Positions 11,464 to 23,271 of a DNA stretch of 59,055 nt are shown here, piece by piece. A model generated the notes under the pieces. That model was not told where the DNA came from, ran no database searches, and worked only from the letters and a program-made list of their open reading frames with translations. The DNA lies in assembly GCA_028291265.1 (NCBI GenBank), contig JAQGIK010000191.1:1-59055 (forward strand). The letters run 5' to 3'. Position 1 is the stretch's first letter. The number at the start of each line of letters is the position of its first letter. The translations under genes and the position numbers were made by a program. Origin of the DNA: Caulobacter sp. (lineage in GTDB: Bacteria > Pseudomonadota > Alphaproteobacteria > Caulobacterales > Caulobacteraceae).

Positions 11464-13995
11464 ATGCCCTTCGCCGCCGTTGTCGAACTGAGCGCTCTGG
11501 ACGGAAGCAACGGCTTCCGGCTGATTGGCGAGGCTCCGAGCAGCCGGGCGGGCTGGTCGGTGGCTTCCGCCGGCGACGTCAATGGCGACGGGATCGACGA
11601 CCTGATCATCGGGGCCCCGGCCGCCGACCCGAACGGCGACAATACAGGGGCCAGCTATGTCGTGTTCGGCAGGCACACGGCGGCGGCCGGCGGCTTCGCG
11701 GCCAACCTCGACCTGGGCGACCTGGACGGAACCAACGGCTTCCGGATCGGCGGCGCGGCCATAGGCGGTCAAAGCGGCCGGTCGGTGGCCTGCGCCGGGG
11801 ACGTCAACGGCGACGGGATCGACGACCTGATCGTCGGGGCGGTGTACGCCGACGTGAACGGACACTATTCCGGCGCCAGCTATGTGGTGTTCGGCAGGCA
11901 GACGGCGACCGTCGGCGGCTTCGCGGCCGACCTGAACCTGAGCGCCCTGGATGGGACGAACGGCTTTCGACTGGGCGGCGCGGCCAGCGACGACCGCAGC
12001 GGCTGGTCGGTCGCCTCGGCGGGCGACGTCAACGGCGATGGCGTCGACGACCTGATCGTCGGATCGCCTCTGGCCGATCCAAGCGGCGGCGCCTCGGGGG
12101 CCAGTTATGTGGTGTTCGGCCGGGATACGGCGGCGGCCGGCGCCTTCGCCGCCGACCTGAACCTGAGCGCCCTCGACGGCGCCAACGGTTTCCGGATCCG
12201 CGGCGCGGCGGCCTACAGCCGAAGCGGCATATCCGTGGCCTCGGCCGGGGACATCAATGGCGACGGGATTGGCGACCTGGTCGTCGGGGCCTACACCGCT
12301 ACGCCCAACGGCACGGGTTCCGGGGCCAGCTATGTGGTGTTCGGCAAGAACACGGCCATCGCCGGGGCCTTTGCGGCCGACCTGGCCCTGAGCGACCTGA
12401 ACGGAAGCAACGGCTTCCGGATCAGCGGCGCGGCGAGGTTCGATCACAGCGGCATTTCCGTCGCCTCCGCCGGCGACATCAATGACGACGGGATCGATGA
12501 CCTGATCATCGGGGCGCGGTACGTGAACGGCGATACCGGCGCCAGCTATGTGGTGTTCGGCCGGAACACCGCGACCACCGGCGCCTTTGCGGCGGATCTG
12601 CCCCTGAGCAGCCTCAATGGCGCGAACGGCTTCCGGATCCGCGGGGCGGCCGGGTACGATCAGGCTGGATTTTCGGTGGCCTCGGCGGGGGACGTGGACG
12701 GCGACGGAATCGACGACCTGATCATCGGCGCCAAATACGCCGATCCGCATGGGGGCCAGTCCGGCGCCAGTTATGTGGTGTTCGGCCGGAACACGGCGGC
12801 CGACGGCGCCTTCGGGGCCGACCTGATCGTCAGCGCGCTGGATGGCCAGAACGGTTTCCGGATCAACGGGGTGGCGGCAGGCGACGCCAGCGGCTTCTCG
12901 GTGGCCTCGGCGGGCGACATCAATGGGGACGGCCTGGACGACCTGATCATCGGGGCCACGTCGGCGGGCGCGAACGGCGCGGGCTACGTCGTGTTCGGCC
13001 AAAGCAGCCGGGTCAATTTCGTCGGCGCATCCGGGAACGACACCAGCAGCGGCGGGCGCAGGGACGACACGCTCAGCGGGCTGGGCGGCAATGACGTGCT
13101 CTACGGCCTGGGCGGCGACGACCTGCTCGACGGCGGTGACCTGTCTGACCTGCTGTACGGCGGCGACGGAGCGGACGACCTGGTCGGCGGCGGCGGCGGC
13201 GACATCCTCAACGGCGACGACGGCAATGACGAGCTGAGCGGCAACGACGGGGCCGACAAGCTGAACGGCGGGGCGGGAGCGGACCGGCTGTTCGGCGGCA
13301 GTGGCAACGACCGCATGGGCGGCGAGGCCGACATCGATACCCTCGACGGCGGGACCGGCAACGACTACCTCGACGGGGGCTTCGGCGCCGACATCATGAG
13401 CGGCGGGACGGACAACGACGTCTACATCGTCGACAACGCCGGCGATCAGACCATCGAGATCGCCGGGGAGGGCTACGATATCGTCCGCACGGCCGTGGAC
13501 GGCTGGGTGCTGGGGGCCAATCTCGAAGGCCTGGAATTGCAGGGCTCGGCGGACATAGACGGAACCGGCAACGGCGACGCCAACAACCTGCAGGGCAATG
13601 CCGGCGCAAACACCCTGTCGGGCCTGGCCGGGGTCGATACGATCAACGGCGGCGACGGCGACGACCTCATCATCGGCGGCCAGAACAACGACCTGCTGCG
13701 TGGCGGTCTCGGGGCGGACACCTTCAGGGTCGAGCACGCCTTCGGCGGGGTGCTGGAAACCGATCAGATCTACGACTTCTCCACCGCCGAGGGCGACCGC
13801 ATCGATGTCTCCGGGGCCTATGCCGGGACGATCGCCAGGGTCGCCGCCTTTACCCATCATGCCGGGGAGATGACCCTGACGTTCGCCGCCGGGATCACCA
13901 CCGTGCGCCTCGACATCGACGGCAACGGCGTCGCCGAATACCAGGTCAGGATCAACGGGGACGTGAGCGGCGACTGGGGCGGATGGCTGCTTTAG
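11464..13995 (+). CDS. FG-GAP beta-propeller / RTX calcium-binding secreted protein, copy 1
   Basis: Protein of 843 residues without a signal peptide. Residues 1 to about 515 carry seven FG-GAP repeats, each with a core such as [20 protein letters not shown], where the D-x-N-G-D-G loop binds calcium; seven repeats fit one integrin-like seven-bladed propeller. Residues from about 520 to 750 hold RTX nonapeptides (GGNDVLYGLGGDDLLDGG and others). The C-terminal 80 residues (GADTFRV ... DFSTAEGDRIDVSG ... GDWGGWLL) resemble the serralysin end and a type I secretion signal. It is probably exported by an ABC-type secretion system, which is not in the window. Its role could be adhesion or surface structure. 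Start ATG at 11464. Confidence 0.88.
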   Translation: MPFAAVVELSALDGSNGFRLIGEAPSSRAGWSVASAGDVNGDGIDDLIIGAPAADPNGDNTGASYVVFGRHTAAAGGFAANLDLGDLDGTNGFRIGGAAIGGQSGRSVACAGDVNGDGIDDLIVGAVYADVNGHYSGASYVVFGRQTATVGGFAADLNLSALDGTNGFRLGGAASDDRSGWSVASAGDVNGDGVDDLIVGSPLADPSGGASGASYVVFGRDTAAAGAFAADLNLSALDGANGFRIRGAAAYSRSGISVASAGDINGDGIGDLVVGAYTATPNGTGSGASYVVFGKNTAIAGAFAADLALSDLNGSNGFRISGAARFDHSGISVASAGDINDDGIDDLIIGARYVNGDTGASYVVFGRNTATTGAFAADLPLSSLNGANGFRIRGAAGYDQAGFSVASAGDVDGDGIDDLIIGAKYADPHGGQSGASYVVFGRNTAADGAFGADLIVSALDGQNGFRINGVAAGDASGFSVASAGDINGDGLDDLIIGATSAGANGAGYVVFGQSSRVNFVGASGNDTSSGGRRDDTLSGLGGNDVLYGLGGDDLLDGGDLSDLLYGGDGADDLVGGGGGDILNGDDGNDELSGNDGADKLNGGAGADRLFGGSGNDRMGGEADIDTLDGGTGNDYLDGGFGADIMSGGTDNDVYIVDNAGDQTIEIAGEGYDIVRTAVDGWVLGANLEGLELQGSADIDGTGNGDANNLQGNAGANTLSGLAGVDTINGGDGDDLIIGGQNNDLLRGGLGADTFRVEHAFGGVLETDQIYDFSTAEGDRIDVSGAYAGTIARVAAFTHHAGEMTLTFAAGITTVRLDIDGNGVAEYQVRINGDVSGDWGGWLL

Positions 13996-14197
13996 CACCG
14001 CCGATCAGGGCGGAAGAAGCACAGCGCCGGACGACGCGAAGCGGCCCGCGCCGATGAACCGACCCCGAACCGACCGGTCGCTCCAAGAAAAATGATCACT
14101 CCAGTTTTCACCCCTTCGCATTGCCGCCCCGCGGCATCCGTGGGACGGCGGCCCGTTGGCTACTCATTTCGCGTAGTCCCCAGTTCGGTGAGCCGTC

Positions 14198-16696
14198 ATG
14201 AGCATGCCCTTCCTTTCGTCGCCGTCCGACGTGGACGGTACAAACGGTTATGTGCTCCTCGGCTCGGGCGGCGGTGACAATGTCGAGGCGGTCGCCATCC
14301 TGGGCGACGTCAACGGCGACGGCATCGCCGACTTCCTGGTCGGGGCCACCGGGGTGGCCGCCAACCAGCCCTACGCGGGCGCCGCCTATGTGGTCTACGG
14401 GACCCGTGACGGGCATCCGCACTTCACCGCCCTGGCCGACCTGACGGCGGCGCAGGGGTTCCGGATCGACGGGCCCGGCGCCAACGATCGCCTGGGCCAG
14501 ACCGTTTCCTCGGCGGGGGACCTCAACGGCGACGGCCTGGCGGACTTCGTGGTCACCGCCGACCACCGTGAACTGGGGAGCACCGACAGCGTCGGCTATG
14601 TCGTCTTTGGCCGCAGCGATTTCGGGGCGGTCCTCGACCTGACGACGCTGGACGGCTCGAACGGCTTCACCATCCGCCCCGCCGGCCAGATGTACGACGC
14701 CGACGTGCGGTTCGCGTCCGCCGGCGACGTCAACGGCGACGGCATCGACGACCTGCTGATCGGCGAAAAATCCAACACGACGGGCGGCGACTACGCCGGC
14801 GCCCTGCATGTGGTGTTCGGTACGGACCAGGGCTTCGACGCCAGCTTCGACCTCAATACGCTGGACGGCTCGAACGGCTTCACGATCTACGGATCGGAAT
14901 ACCAGCAACTCGGCTACAGCCTGTCCTCGGCCGGCGACCTGAACGGCGACGGCTTCGCCGACATTGTCGTCGGCATCGATATCTATGGCGGGTCCTACGG
15001 CGGCGGTGGCGGCTATGGCTACGGTGGCTACGGCGACCCGACGCCGATGGACAAGGTCTATGTCATCTTCGGCAGCGGGGCCGGCTTCGCCGCCCAGGTT
15101 TCGTTGGGCGACCTCGACGGGACCAACGGCTTCGTCATCACCAGCAGCAACATGGACAACGCCTTCGGCGGCGAGGTCGGGTCGGCCGGCGACTTCAACG
15201 GCGACGGCTTCGACGACCTGCTGATCTCCGACATCAGCGACGACGAGGATGCGCAGGACAGCGGCGCGGTCTATGTGGTGTTCGGCAGGGCCGGCGGGTT
15301 CGCGGCCAGTTTCGATGTGGCCGACATCCATGGCGAGACCGGCTTCCGCATCGGCGGCGTCGGCGACCACAGCAAGGTCGGCCAGGTCCTGGCGGCCGGC
15401 GACCTCAACGGCGACGGGCTGGACGACATTGTCGCCACCCTGCCGTCGCCCGACGCGGGCAATGCCTATACCGGCGGCGTCTATGTGGTGTTCGGCTCCC
15501 GGCTGCCGCTCGGCGACGACCTGCGCTACGCCGACCTCGCGGCCGGCGACGGCTTCCTGATCGCAGGGGTCACCAACAAGATCTTCGGCCTGTCGGTGTC
15601 GGCCGGCGGCGACGTCAACGGCGACGGCGTCGACGACATGATCATCGGGGCCCAGTACGGCGCGCAGTTCGCCGGGGCCGCCTTTGTCGTCTACGGCCAG
15701 ATGGACGACGGCGAGACCCGCTCCGGGGCCGGCGGGGCTGACAGCCTGGAGGGCGGCGGCGGCGATGACAGCCTGTCAGGCCTGGGCGGCAAGGATCTGC
15801 TGTACGGCCTGAACGGCGCGGACGGCCTGGACGGCGGCGACGGCAACGACCGCCTCTACGGCGGGGCCGGGTTGGATGTGCTGACGGGCGGGCTCGGCAA
15901 CGACATCCTCGACGGCGAGGACGGCGACGACCAGCTGGCCGCCGGCGACGGGGCCGACAAGCTGTTCGGCGGCCTCGGTGTCGACACCCTGCAGGGCGGG
16001 GCGGGCGCCGACCGCATGGACGGCGGGACGGGCGCCGACAACCTCGATGGCGGGGCCGACAACGACTATCTCGACGGCGGCCTGGGGGCCGACGCGATGA
16101 CCGGCGGGCTCGGCAACGACGTCTTCATCGTCGACAATGCAGCGGACACCACCACCGAGGCGGACGGCCAGGGCTACGACATCGTTCGCACGGCCCTGGA
16201 CGGCTGGGTGCTGGGGGCCAACATCGAGGGGCTTGAGCTGCAGGGCTCGGGCGACATCGACGGGAGTGGCAACGCCGGGGCCAACAACCTGCAGGGCAAC
16301 AGCGGGGCCAACACCCTGTCCGGCCTGGCCGGGGCCGACACCCTCAACGGCGGTGACGGCGACGACATCATCATCGGCGGCCTCGGCAACGACCTGCTGC
16401 GCGGCGGTCTGGGGGCGGACACCTTTGTCGTCGCCCATGGGTTCGGGGCGGTGCTGGAGACCGACCAGGTCTATGACTTCTCGGCCGCCGAGGGCGACAT
16501 CCTCGACCTGTCGGGGGCCTATGGCGGGACGCTGTCGCTGGTCTCCGGGTTCGGCAAGCACGCCGGCGAGATGACCCTGACCTTCGCGGGCGGCATCACC
16601 ACCCTGCGGCTCGACATCAACGGCGATGGCAAGGTCGACTACCAGATGAAGATCAACGGAGACGTGACGGCTGAGAGCGGCGACTGGGTCTTTTAG
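14198..16696 (+). CDS. FG-GAP beta-propeller / RTX calcium-binding secreted protein, copy 2
   Basis: Paralogue of the preceding gene, 832 residues. Seven FG-GAP cores are visible, from [19 protein letters not shown] to [21 protein letters not shown] glycine/tyrosine-rich loop ([15 protein letters not shown], about residue 270) is inserted after the fourth repeat and is absent in the other copies. RTX nonapeptides follow, then the same linker as copy 1 ([17 protein letters not shown]) and a C-terminal secretion-type tail ending GDWVF. The 202-base gap before it has an AT-rich patch (AAGAAAAATGATCACT near 14085-14100) that may be its promoter. ATG at 14198 is in the same position relative to the first repeat as in the paralogues. 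Confidence 0.87.
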   Translation: MSMPFLSSPSDVDGTNGYVLLGSGGGDNVEAVAILGDVNGDGIADFLVGATGVAANQPYAGAAYVVYGTRDGHPHFTALADLTAAQGFRIDGPGANDRLGQTVSSAGDLNGDGLADFVVTADHRELGSTDSVGYVVFGRSDFGAVLDLTTLDGSNGFTIRPAGQMYDADVRFASAGDVNGDGIDDLLIGEKSNTTGGDYAGALHVVFGTDQGFDASFDLNTLDGSNGFTIYGSEYQQLGYSLSSAGDLNGDGFADIVVGIDIYGGSYGGGGGYGYGGYGDPTPMDKVYVIFGSGAGFAAQVSLGDLDGTNGFVITSSNMDNAFGGEVGSAGDFNGDGFDDLLISDISDDEDAQDSGAVYVVFGRAGGFAASFDVADIHGETGFRIGGVGDHSKVGQVLAAGDLNGDGLDDIVATLPSPDAGNAYTGGVYVVFGSRLPLGDDLRYADLAAGDGFLIAGVTNKIFGLSVSAGGDVNGDGVDDMIIGAQYGAQFAGAAFVVYGQMDDGETRSGAGGADSLEGGGGDDSLSGLGGKDLLYGLNGADGLDGGDGNDRLYGGAGLDVLTGGLGNDILDGEDGDDQLAAGDGADKLFGGLGVDTLQGGAGADRMDGGTGADNLDGGADNDYLDGGLGADAMTGGLGNDVFIVDNAADTTTEADGQGYDIVRTALDGWVLGANIEGLELQGSGDIDGSGNAGANNLQGNSGANTLSGLAGADTLNGGDGDDIIIGGLGNDLLRGGLGADTFVVAHGFGAVLETDQVYDFSAAEGDILDLSGAYGGTLSLVSGFGKHAGEMTLTFAGGITTLRLDINGDGKVDYQMKINGDVTAESGDWVF

Positions 16697-16818
16697 GCAT
16701 CGCGCGCCGCGGGAATCGGAGATCGTTCAAAAAAATTCCACTGCCGCCGGGGCAGCAGTCGTGACCATCACTCAGTTTGGGGGGCCGTGTCGGCGCTTCA
16801 AGGCACGGGTGCGATGCG

Positions 16819-19401
16819 ATGAGCGGCTTTCCTTCGGTAATCAACATCTCGGCGATCGATGGCGTGAACGGCCTGTTCCTGGCCGGTGAGCCGGGAACGT
16901 TTTCCGGCTATTCGATCAGCGCCGCCGGCGACGTCAACGGCGACGGCATCGCCGACATGATCGTCAGCGCCAACGGCGCCACGACGGCGGCCGGGGCCAA
17001 TGCCGGCGCGGTCTACGTGGTCTTCGGAACCGCCGCGGCCCTGCCCGCGACGGTGAATCTCGGGGCCCTGGACGGAACCAACGGTTTCCGGATCAACGGC
17101 GCGGCGGCCGGCGATCAGCTGGGCAGGTCGGTGTCGGGAGGAAGCGACATCAACGGCGACGGCTTCGCCGACATCGTCGTCGGCGCCAACTACGCCGACA
17201 ATGGGGGGACCAGTTCGGGGTCGGCCTATGTGCTGTTCGGCCACGGCGGAGCGTTCGCGGCCTCGGTCGATGTCGCCAGCCTGAACGGCGCCAACGGCTT
17301 CCGCTTCGACGGGGCCGCGGCCAACGACTATACGGGCCGGGTGCTCTCGACCCTGGGTGACGTCAATGGCGACGGCGTCGACGACTTCATGGTCGGGGCG
17401 GCCTGGAACGACGCCACCGGCGCCCAGGCCGGCTCGGCCTATGTCGTTTTCGGCCGCGACGTCGATGCGGTAGGCAATTTCCAGTCTGTGCTCACCGCCG
17501 CCCAGCTCGACGGGACCAATGGCTTTCGCCTGCACGGCGGAACGGCCGGGGACATGGCCGGGGTTTCGGTCTCGGCCGCCGGCGACATCAACGGCGACGG
17601 GGTGGCCGACTTTGTCGTCGGGGCGCTCGGCGTCGATCAGCCGCAGACCAACGCCGGAGCCGCCTATGTGGTGTTCGGCAAGGCCGGCGGCGGCTTCGCC
17701 AGTGACATCAACCTGGCGGCCATGAGCGCCTCGGACGGCTTCCGGATCATCGGCGTCAGCCTCAGCGACCAGGCCGGTTCGGAGGTCTCGGCGGCGGGCG
17801 ACATCAACGGCGACGGCATCGACGACCTGCTGGTCGGCTCCTGGGGTTTCGAGCCCAATCACTACACCGGGCCCATCAACCTGGGCGCCGTCTACGTCAT
17901 CTACGGCAAGAACACCGCCGTGCAGGGCGGGTTCGGGACCTCGATGAGCGTCACCTCGCTCAATGGCTCCAACGGTTTCCGGATCATCGGGGTCAATGAA
18001 GGCGACAGTATCGGCACGGTGGTCAGCGCGGTCGGCGACCTCAATGCCGACGGCATCGACGACATCGCCATGGCCAGCACCTCGTTCCGGCCCAATGGCG
18101 TCGACTACAACGGGGCCATCTTCGTGCTCTACGGCCGCAACACCGCCGTCCAGGGCGCCTTCGCCGCCTCCTTCTCGACCAGCGCCCTGACCGGCTCGGT
18201 CGGCTTCCGGATCGATGGCGGCGCCTTTCCCTTGACGATCGGATCGTCGGTCTCGGGCATCGGCGACTTCAACCACGACGGCACGGTCGATATCGCCTTC
18301 GGGGCGACCAGCGCCGGCGAGGCGGGGCCGGGCAACTACACCTTCGGCGGCGGCGCCTACATCCTCTACGGCCTGCCGCCGCCCGCGGCGCCGGTGGTGG
18401 CGACCGCCGACGTCGCCGGCGAGACCCTGACCGGCGACACCGGCAACGACATCCTGACCGGCAACATCGGCAAGGACACCCTCTACGGCCTGGCCGGCGA
18501 CGACAGCCTCGACGGCGGCGACAACAATGACCTGATCTACGGCGGCGCCGGCGCCGACGTGGTGCGCGGCGGCGACGGCGGCGATACCATCTACGGCGGC
18601 GACGGGGCCGACGACGTCGACGGCGGCACGGGGGCGGACAAGCTGTACGGCGACGCCGGCGACGACATCATCGTCGGGGCGCTTGGCAACGACTACATCT
18701 ACGGCGGGGCCGACAACGACACCATCACCGGGGCCGGCGGCAACGACTACATGGATGGCGGGACGGGCGCCGATCACATGGACGGCGGCATCGGCAACGA
18801 CGTCTATATCGTCGACAACGCCCTCGACACGGTGACCGAACTGGTCGGCGAGGGCAGCGACATCGTCCGCGCCTTCGTCACCTTCACGCTCGGCGACAAC
18901 CTCGAAACCCTGCAGCAGCAGGGGACCGACAACATCGACGGGACCGGCAACGCGCTGGCCAACAACATGCAGGGCAACGCCGGGAACAACAGCCTGTCGG
19001 GCGGGGCCGGGGTCGATACGATCAACGGCAACGACGGCGACGACATCATCGCCGGCGGCCTGAACAACGACCTGCTGCGCGGCGGCCTGGGCGCCGACAC
19101 CTTCGTGGTGGGCCAGGAGAGCATCAACACCGCCGTCCTCGAAACCGACACTGTCTACGACTTCTCGACCGCCGAACTTGACCGGCTCGACCTCAGCGGC
19201 ATCGACGCCAACACCCTGCTGGGCGGCGATCAGGGCTTCACCCTGGTCTCGGCCTTCACCCATGCCGGCGGCGAGATGACGATGAGCTTCAGCGCCGGCC
19301 AGACCCTGATCCGGCTCGACGTCGATGGCGACAACGCCGCCGACTACCAGCTGAAGATCAACGGCGACGTGCGGCTCGATAGCGGCGGCTGGCTGCTCTA
19401 G
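16819..19401 (+). CDS. FG-GAP beta-propeller / RTX calcium-binding secreted protein, copy 3
   Basis: Third paralogue, 860 residues from the ATG at 16819. The frame is open back to a TTG at 16777, but the ATG gives [18 protein letters not shown], which lines up with the starts of the other copies. Seven FG-GAP cores are present; the last two are degraded ([30 protein letters not shown]). The RTX block contains units such as [20 protein letters not shown] and ends in GADTFVV and a tail finishing in GGWLL. It differs from copies 1 and 2 in the linker ([20 protein letters not shown]). Its stop codon shares a CTAG tetranucleotide with the stop of the convergent MscS gene. Confidence 0.87.
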   Translation: MSGFPSVINISAIDGVNGLFLAGEPGTFSGYSISAAGDVNGDGIADMIVSANGATTAAGANAGAVYVVFGTAAALPATVNLGALDGTNGFRINGAAAGDQLGRSVSGGSDINGDGFADIVVGANYADNGGTSSGSAYVLFGHGGAFAASVDVASLNGANGFRFDGAAANDYTGRVLSTLGDVNGDGVDDFMVGAAWNDATGAQAGSAYVVFGRDVDAVGNFQSVLTAAQLDGTNGFRLHGGTAGDMAGVSVSAAGDINGDGVADFVVGALGVDQPQTNAGAAYVVFGKAGGGFASDINLAAMSASDGFRIIGVSLSDQAGSEVSAAGDINGDGIDDLLVGSWGFEPNHYTGPINLGAVYVIYGKNTAVQGGFGTSMSVTSLNGSNGFRIIGVNEGDSIGTVVSAVGDLNADGIDDIAMASTSFRPNGVDYNGAIFVLYGRNTAVQGAFAASFSTSALTGSVGFRIDGGAFPLTIGSSVSGIGDFNHDGTVDIAFGATSAGEAGPGNYTFGGGAYILYGLPPPAAPVVATADVAGETLTGDTGNDILTGNIGKDTLYGLAGDDSLDGGDNNDLIYGGAGADVVRGGDGGDTIYGGDGADDVDGGTGADKLYGDAGDDIIVGALGNDYIYGGADNDTITGAGGNDYMDGGTGADHMDGGIGNDVYIVDNALDTVTELVGEGSDIVRAFVTFTLGDNLETLQQQGTDNIDGTGNALANNMQGNAGNNSLSGGAGVDTINGNDGDDIIAGGLNNDLLRGGLGADTFVVGQESINTAVLETDTVYDFSTAELDRLDLSGIDANTLLGGDQGFTLVSAFTHAGGEMTMSFSAGQTLIRLDVDGDNAADYQLKINGDVRLDSGGWLL

Positions 19402-20474
19402 GTCGACGGCTTCTCGTCCGGGGCCATCATGCCCGGGACCGCGTTCTCGGCGTCTTCCTCGGCGCCGCGGGCCAGGTCTTCGGCGGCGTCGTTGGGGGTG
19501 ACGGCGGCCCCGGCCTCGCCTGTCGGGGTGGTCTTCCTGGGCATCTTCAGGCGCAGGGCGTCGCGGGCGGCGTCGCCCTCCTGGCCGAACAGGCCGCGCA
19601 GGCGCAGTTCCTGCTGCGGGAAGGGGATCTCGAAGGCGCCGCCGCGCAGGGCGTCCTCGATGGCCCAGGTGTAGGCGGCGTGGGCGGCGTTGGGGCGTTT
19701 GACCGCCTCAAGGGTCGGCCAGACCACCAGTTCGAACGACATGGCGCTCTCGCCGAAGCCGACCAGCCAGACCTGGGTGCGGCGCCGTGCGGTGTCCTCC
19801 ATGGTGAAGGGCACGTCGTGGGCGGCTTTCAGCACCGCGTCGCGCACGGCGGCCTTGTCCGAGCCGTAGGCGACGCGGAAGGGGATGTGCATGCGCCGGG
19901 CGCTGTTCTGGTGGGTCCAGTTGGTGATCGGCTGCTCGATCAGCCGGCTGTTGGGCACCAGCACGTCGAGGTCGTCGTTGTTGCGCAGGCGGACGGCGCG
20001 AGGACCGATTTCCGCAACCACGCCGCGCTCGCCGGTCTGCAGTTCCAGGTAGTCGCCGATGCGGATCAGGCGGTCGAAGATCAGCACCAGGCCGGAGATG
20101 AACTCCTTGACCACGCCCTGCAGGCCAAAGCCCAGGCCGACGCCGAGGGCGCCGGCGAACAGGCTGAGGCTGGACAGGTCGACGCCGAGCGCGGCGACGC
20201 CCATGTAGATGCCGATGACCACGGTGCCGTAGGTGGTCAGCTTCTCGGCGATGTAGATCGACGGGGCCGACTGCGGGGCCCGGTCGCGCACCCGCCGGAA
20301 CACCCGGCCGGCGATCCGCGAGGCGCCCAGGGCCAGCAGGATGAAGACGATGCAGGCGAGGATGCCGCCCGGCGTCAGATAGGACTTGCCGACCATCAAC
20401 AGCTTGAAGTCGGCGACGTTGGTCAGGTCGCGCACCAGTTCGTGGATTTCGCGCGGAATGAAGTCCAGAGCCAT
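19398..20474 (-). CDS. MscS-family mechanosensitive ion channel
   Basis: Small-conductance-type channel that relieves osmotic pressure at the inner membrane. From ATG at 20474 ([13 protein letters not shown]) it has 358 residues; the frame extends upstream to a TTG at 20510, which I consider less likely. Three hydrophobic helices are followed by the pore helix and cytoplasmic beta domain: [40 protein letters not shown] is shown here only by its key parts [19 protein letters not shown] and [12 protein letters not shown]. The [15 protein letters not shown] segment is typical. An acidic, low-complexity tail closes the protein. It sits between RTX copies 3 and 4 in the opposite direction. Confidence 0.93.
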   Translation of the reverse strand: MALDFIPREIHELVRDLTNVADFKLLMVGKSYLTPGGILACIVFILLALGASRIAGRVFRRVRDRAPQSAPSIYIAEKLTTYGTVVIGIYMGVAALGVDLSSLSLFAGALGVGLGFGLQGVVKEFISGLVLIFDRLIRIGDYLELQTGERGVVAEIGPRAVRLRNNDDLDVLVPNSRLIEQPITNWTHQNSARRMHIPFRVAYGSDKAAVRDAVLKAAHDVPFTMEDTARRRTQVWLVGFGESAMSFELVVWPTLEAVKRPNAAHAAYTWAIEDALRGGAFEIPFPQQELRLRGLFGQEGDAARDALRLKMPRKTTPTGEAGAAVTPNDAAEDLARGAEEDAENAVPGMMAPDEKPST

Positions 20475-20634
20475 GGCGGGGACCATGCAAGGCCCGGCGT
20501 CCGGAAACAAGGGCCCCAGAACGGGCGCCCGCGACCTTCTGACTCGGTGAAACCGCTTGGGGCGAGCCGGTCGGGACGGTTATAAAACACCGGTATGGAG
20601 TGGGCCGGCCAGCGCCTGTCCGGGGGGATGATCC
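20475..20634. promoter_or_regulatory. Divergent promoter region between mscS-type gene and fourth RTX gene
   Basis: The gap separates divergent starts. Toward the RTX gene there is a plausible -10-like element TTATAAAA at about 20580-20587 in otherwise GC-rich DNA, with a TTGGGGC stretch about 20 bases before it. The RTX gene has a good Shine-Dalgarno GGGGGGAT just before the ATG at 20635. These are visual matches only. Confidence 0.4.
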
Positions 20635-23247
20635 ATGGCCTTTGCGGCGGTGCTCAATCTGGACAGCTTGAACGGGACCAACGGCGTCCAGTTCAACGGC
20701 CTGCTCGGCGGCGACCAGTCCGGGTTTTCGGTGGGCTGGGCCGGCGACGTCAACGGCGACGGCTTCGCCGACCTGATCATCGGGGCCCCCTACAACGACG
20801 CCAGCGGGCCCTATTCCGGCTCGGCCTATGTGGTGTTCGGCCATGCCGGCGGCTGGAGCGCCAATGTCGCGCTGGACAGCCTGGGCGGGACCAGCGGCTT
20901 CATCATCGAGGGCCGGGCCGGCAACGAGGAGGCCGGCTTTTCGGTGTTCGCGGCCGGCGACCTGAACCACGACGGCTTTGGCGACGTGGTGGTCGGGGCG
21001 CGCAAAGCGGACCTGGCGGGCCTCGATTCGGGGGCGGGCTATGTCGTCTTCGGCCATGGCGGGTCGTGGAGCACCGTCGATCTGGCGACCCTCAACGGGA
21101 CCAACGGCTTCCGCGCCACCGGCGAGACGGCCGGCGACTATGCCGGCGGGTCGGTGACGACGGTCTCGGACCTCAACGGCGACGGCGTCAACGACCTGGT
21201 GGTCGCCGCCCGGCTGCATGACGGCAACGGCCTGGACGCCTCGGGCTCGATCTATGTGCTGTTCGGCAAGTCGGAGGCGTTCGGCGCGACCCAGGCGCTG
21301 GGCGGCCTGAACGGGACCAATGGCTTCCGCATCAACGGCGAACTGGCCAACGACCTGGCGGGGGTCTCGGTGGCCTCGGCCGGCGATGTCAACGGCGATG
21401 GCCTGGCCGACCTGGTCATCGGCACCAAATACGCCGACCCGAACGGGGCCAATTCGGGGAGCGCCTGGGTAGTGTTCGGCAAGGCCGGCGGCTGGGCGGC
21501 CGACCTCAACCTCTCGACCCTGGACGGGACGAACGGCTTCCAGTTGAACGGCGCCGCGACCGGCGACAACGTCGGGACCTCGGTGGCGGGGGCCGGCGAC
21601 GTCAACGCCGACGGCTATGCCGACCTGGTCATCGGAGCCGAGGCGCTCGACCCCAACGGCCAGAACAACGCCGGCGGGGCCTATGTGGTCTTCGGCCATG
21701 GTGGCAGCTGGAGCGCCAACGTCGCGCTGGGGGCCCTGAACGGGACCGACGGCTTCCGGATCAACGGCGAACTGGCCCTCGACCGGGCCGGCCGGGCCGT
21801 GGCCGGGGCCGGCGACATCAACGGCGATGGCTGGGCCGACATCCTGATCGGCGCCTACCTGGCCGACCCGAACGGCCGCAGCGCCAGCGGCGCGACCTAC
21901 GTCGTCTATGGCCGGGCCAGTTTCGGGGCGACCCTGGAGCTTTCCGGCCTGAACGGGAGCAACGGCTTCGAGATCGACGGCGAACTGGCCAACGACCAGT
22001 CGGGCCGGGCGGTTTCCGGGGCCGGCGACGTCAACGGCGACGGGATGGCCGATTTCCTGATCGGCTCGCGCGGCTCGGACGTCGGCTACAGCAGCTCCGG
22101 CTCCACCTTCCTGATGTTCGGCCAGCTCAGCGGCATCGTCTTCGACGGCACGGTGAAGGCTGAGACCAGGACCGGCGGCGCGTCAGGCGACCGGCTGAAC
22201 GGCGGGGCCGGCATCGACAAGCTGTACGGCCTGGGCGCCTACGACGTGCTCAACGGCGGCGACGGCAACGACTACCTGTTCGGCGGCGACGACAATGACT
22301 GGCTGATCGGCGGGCTCGGCAACGACGCCCTGCAGGGCGACAACGGCGCCGACCGGCTGGAAGGCGGTCTCGGCAACGACATCCTCAGCGGCAACGCCGG
22401 CAAGGACCGGCTCGAGGGCGGCGACGGCAACGACACCCTGAACGGCGGAACCGAAGACGACCAGCTGCTCGGCGCCCTCGGGACCGACACCCTCAATGGC
22501 GGCGACGGCAACGACCGGCTCGACGGGGGTTTGGGCAACGACAAGCTGAACGGCGACGCCGGCGCCGACCGGCTGGAAGGCGGCGAGGGGGCCGACACCC
22601 TCGACGGCGGAACCGGGGCCGACACCCTGATCGGCGGTATCGGCAACGACATCTATGTCATCGACGACCTGGGCGACGTCATCGTCGAGCTGGCCGGCGA
22701 AGGGACGGAAACGGCCAGGGTCTCGGTCGACGGCTGGGTGATGGTGGCCGAGATCGAGGCCCTGCAACTGCTCGGGACCGACAACATCGGGGCCAGCGGC
22801 AACGGCGTGAACAACAACATGAAGGGCAACGCCGGCGACAACCGTCTGGACGGCGGGGCCGGCAACGACACCATCGACGCCGGGGCCGGCGACGACATCG
22901 TCATCGGCGGGCTGGGCAACGACCTGCTGCGTGGCGGCTCGGGCGGCGACACCTTCGTGGTCGCCCATGCCTTCGGGGCGACGCTGGAGACCGACACGGT
23001 CTATGACTTCGTCCGCGCCCACGGCGACCGGCTGGACCTCAGCGGCATCGACGCCAACAGCAAGGTGGACGGCGATCAGGCCTTTGCCCTGGTCGGCGCC
23101 TTCACCAAGCACGCCGGCGAAATGACCCTGACCTTCGCCGCCAACGTCACCACCGTGCGGCTGGACGTCAACGGCGACGGCAAGCCCGAATACCAGATGA
23201 AGATCAACGGCAACGTCACCGGCGCCAGCGGCGACTGGGCGCTGTAG
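20635..23247 (+). CDS. FG-GAP beta-propeller / RTX calcium-binding secreted protein, copy 4
   Basis: Fourth paralogue, 870 residues. Seven FG-GAP cores run from [20 protein letters not shown] to [20 protein letters not shown]. The RTX block is the longest of the four (about 15 nonapeptide units between residues 515 and 690, for example [20 protein letters not shown]). The linker [21 protein letters not shown] is diverged from copies 1 and 2. The C-terminus ([20 protein letters not shown] ... SGDWAL) keeps the shared secretion-type tail. It is separated from copy 3 by the convergent channel gene, and the oxygenase gene starts 24 bases downstream. Confidence 0.87.
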   Translation: MAFAAVLNLDSLNGTNGVQFNGLLGGDQSGFSVGWAGDVNGDGFADLIIGAPYNDASGPYSGSAYVVFGHAGGWSANVALDSLGGTSGFIIEGRAGNEEAGFSVFAAGDLNHDGFGDVVVGARKADLAGLDSGAGYVVFGHGGSWSTVDLATLNGTNGFRATGETAGDYAGGSVTTVSDLNGDGVNDLVVAARLHDGNGLDASGSIYVLFGKSEAFGATQALGGLNGTNGFRINGELANDLAGVSVASAGDVNGDGLADLVIGTKYADPNGANSGSAWVVFGKAGGWAADLNLSTLDGTNGFQLNGAATGDNVGTSVAGAGDVNADGYADLVIGAEALDPNGQNNAGGAYVVFGHGGSWSANVALGALNGTDGFRINGELALDRAGRAVAGAGDINGDGWADILIGAYLADPNGRSASGATYVVYGRASFGATLELSGLNGSNGFEIDGELANDQSGRAVSGAGDVNGDGMADFLIGSRGSDVGYSSSGSTFLMFGQLSGIVFDGTVKAETRTGGASGDRLNGGAGIDKLYGLGAYDVLNGGDGNDYLFGGDDNDWLIGGLGNDALQGDNGADRLEGGLGNDILSGNAGKDRLEGGDGNDTLNGGTEDDQLLGALGTDTLNGGDGNDRLDGGLGNDKLNGDAGADRLEGGEGADTLDGGTGADTLIGGIGNDIYVIDDLGDVIVELAGEGTETARVSVDGWVMVAEIEALQLLGTDNIGASGNGVNNNMKGNAGDNRLDGGAGNDTIDAGAGDDIVIGGLGNDLLRGGSGGDTFVVAHAFGATLETDTVYDFVRAHGDRLDLSGIDANSKVDGDQAFALVGAFTKHAGEMTLTFAANVTTVRLDVNGDGKPEYQMKINGNVTGASGDWAL

Positions 23248-23271
23248 CCGGGGCAGGCTAGTCTGGCCTCC

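Noticed and set aside
16725..16765. Hairpin with a T-run as an intrinsic terminator between RTX copies 2 and 3
   Set aside because: The T-run lies on the strand opposite to both flanking genes, and the stem is only about 5 bp.
16798..19263. Long open frame (821 codons) antisense to RTX copy 3, and similar ones antisense to copies 1, 2 and 4
   Set aside because: They mirror the repetitive GGC/GAC codons of the RTX and FG-GAP genes; the products are monotonous V/A/D/G-rich strings without family features.
11464..23247. Calling the RTX proteins haemolysins or toxins
   Set aside because: They have RTX repeats but no RTX-toxin hydrophobic or acylation domain, and no hlyC-like gene is nearby.
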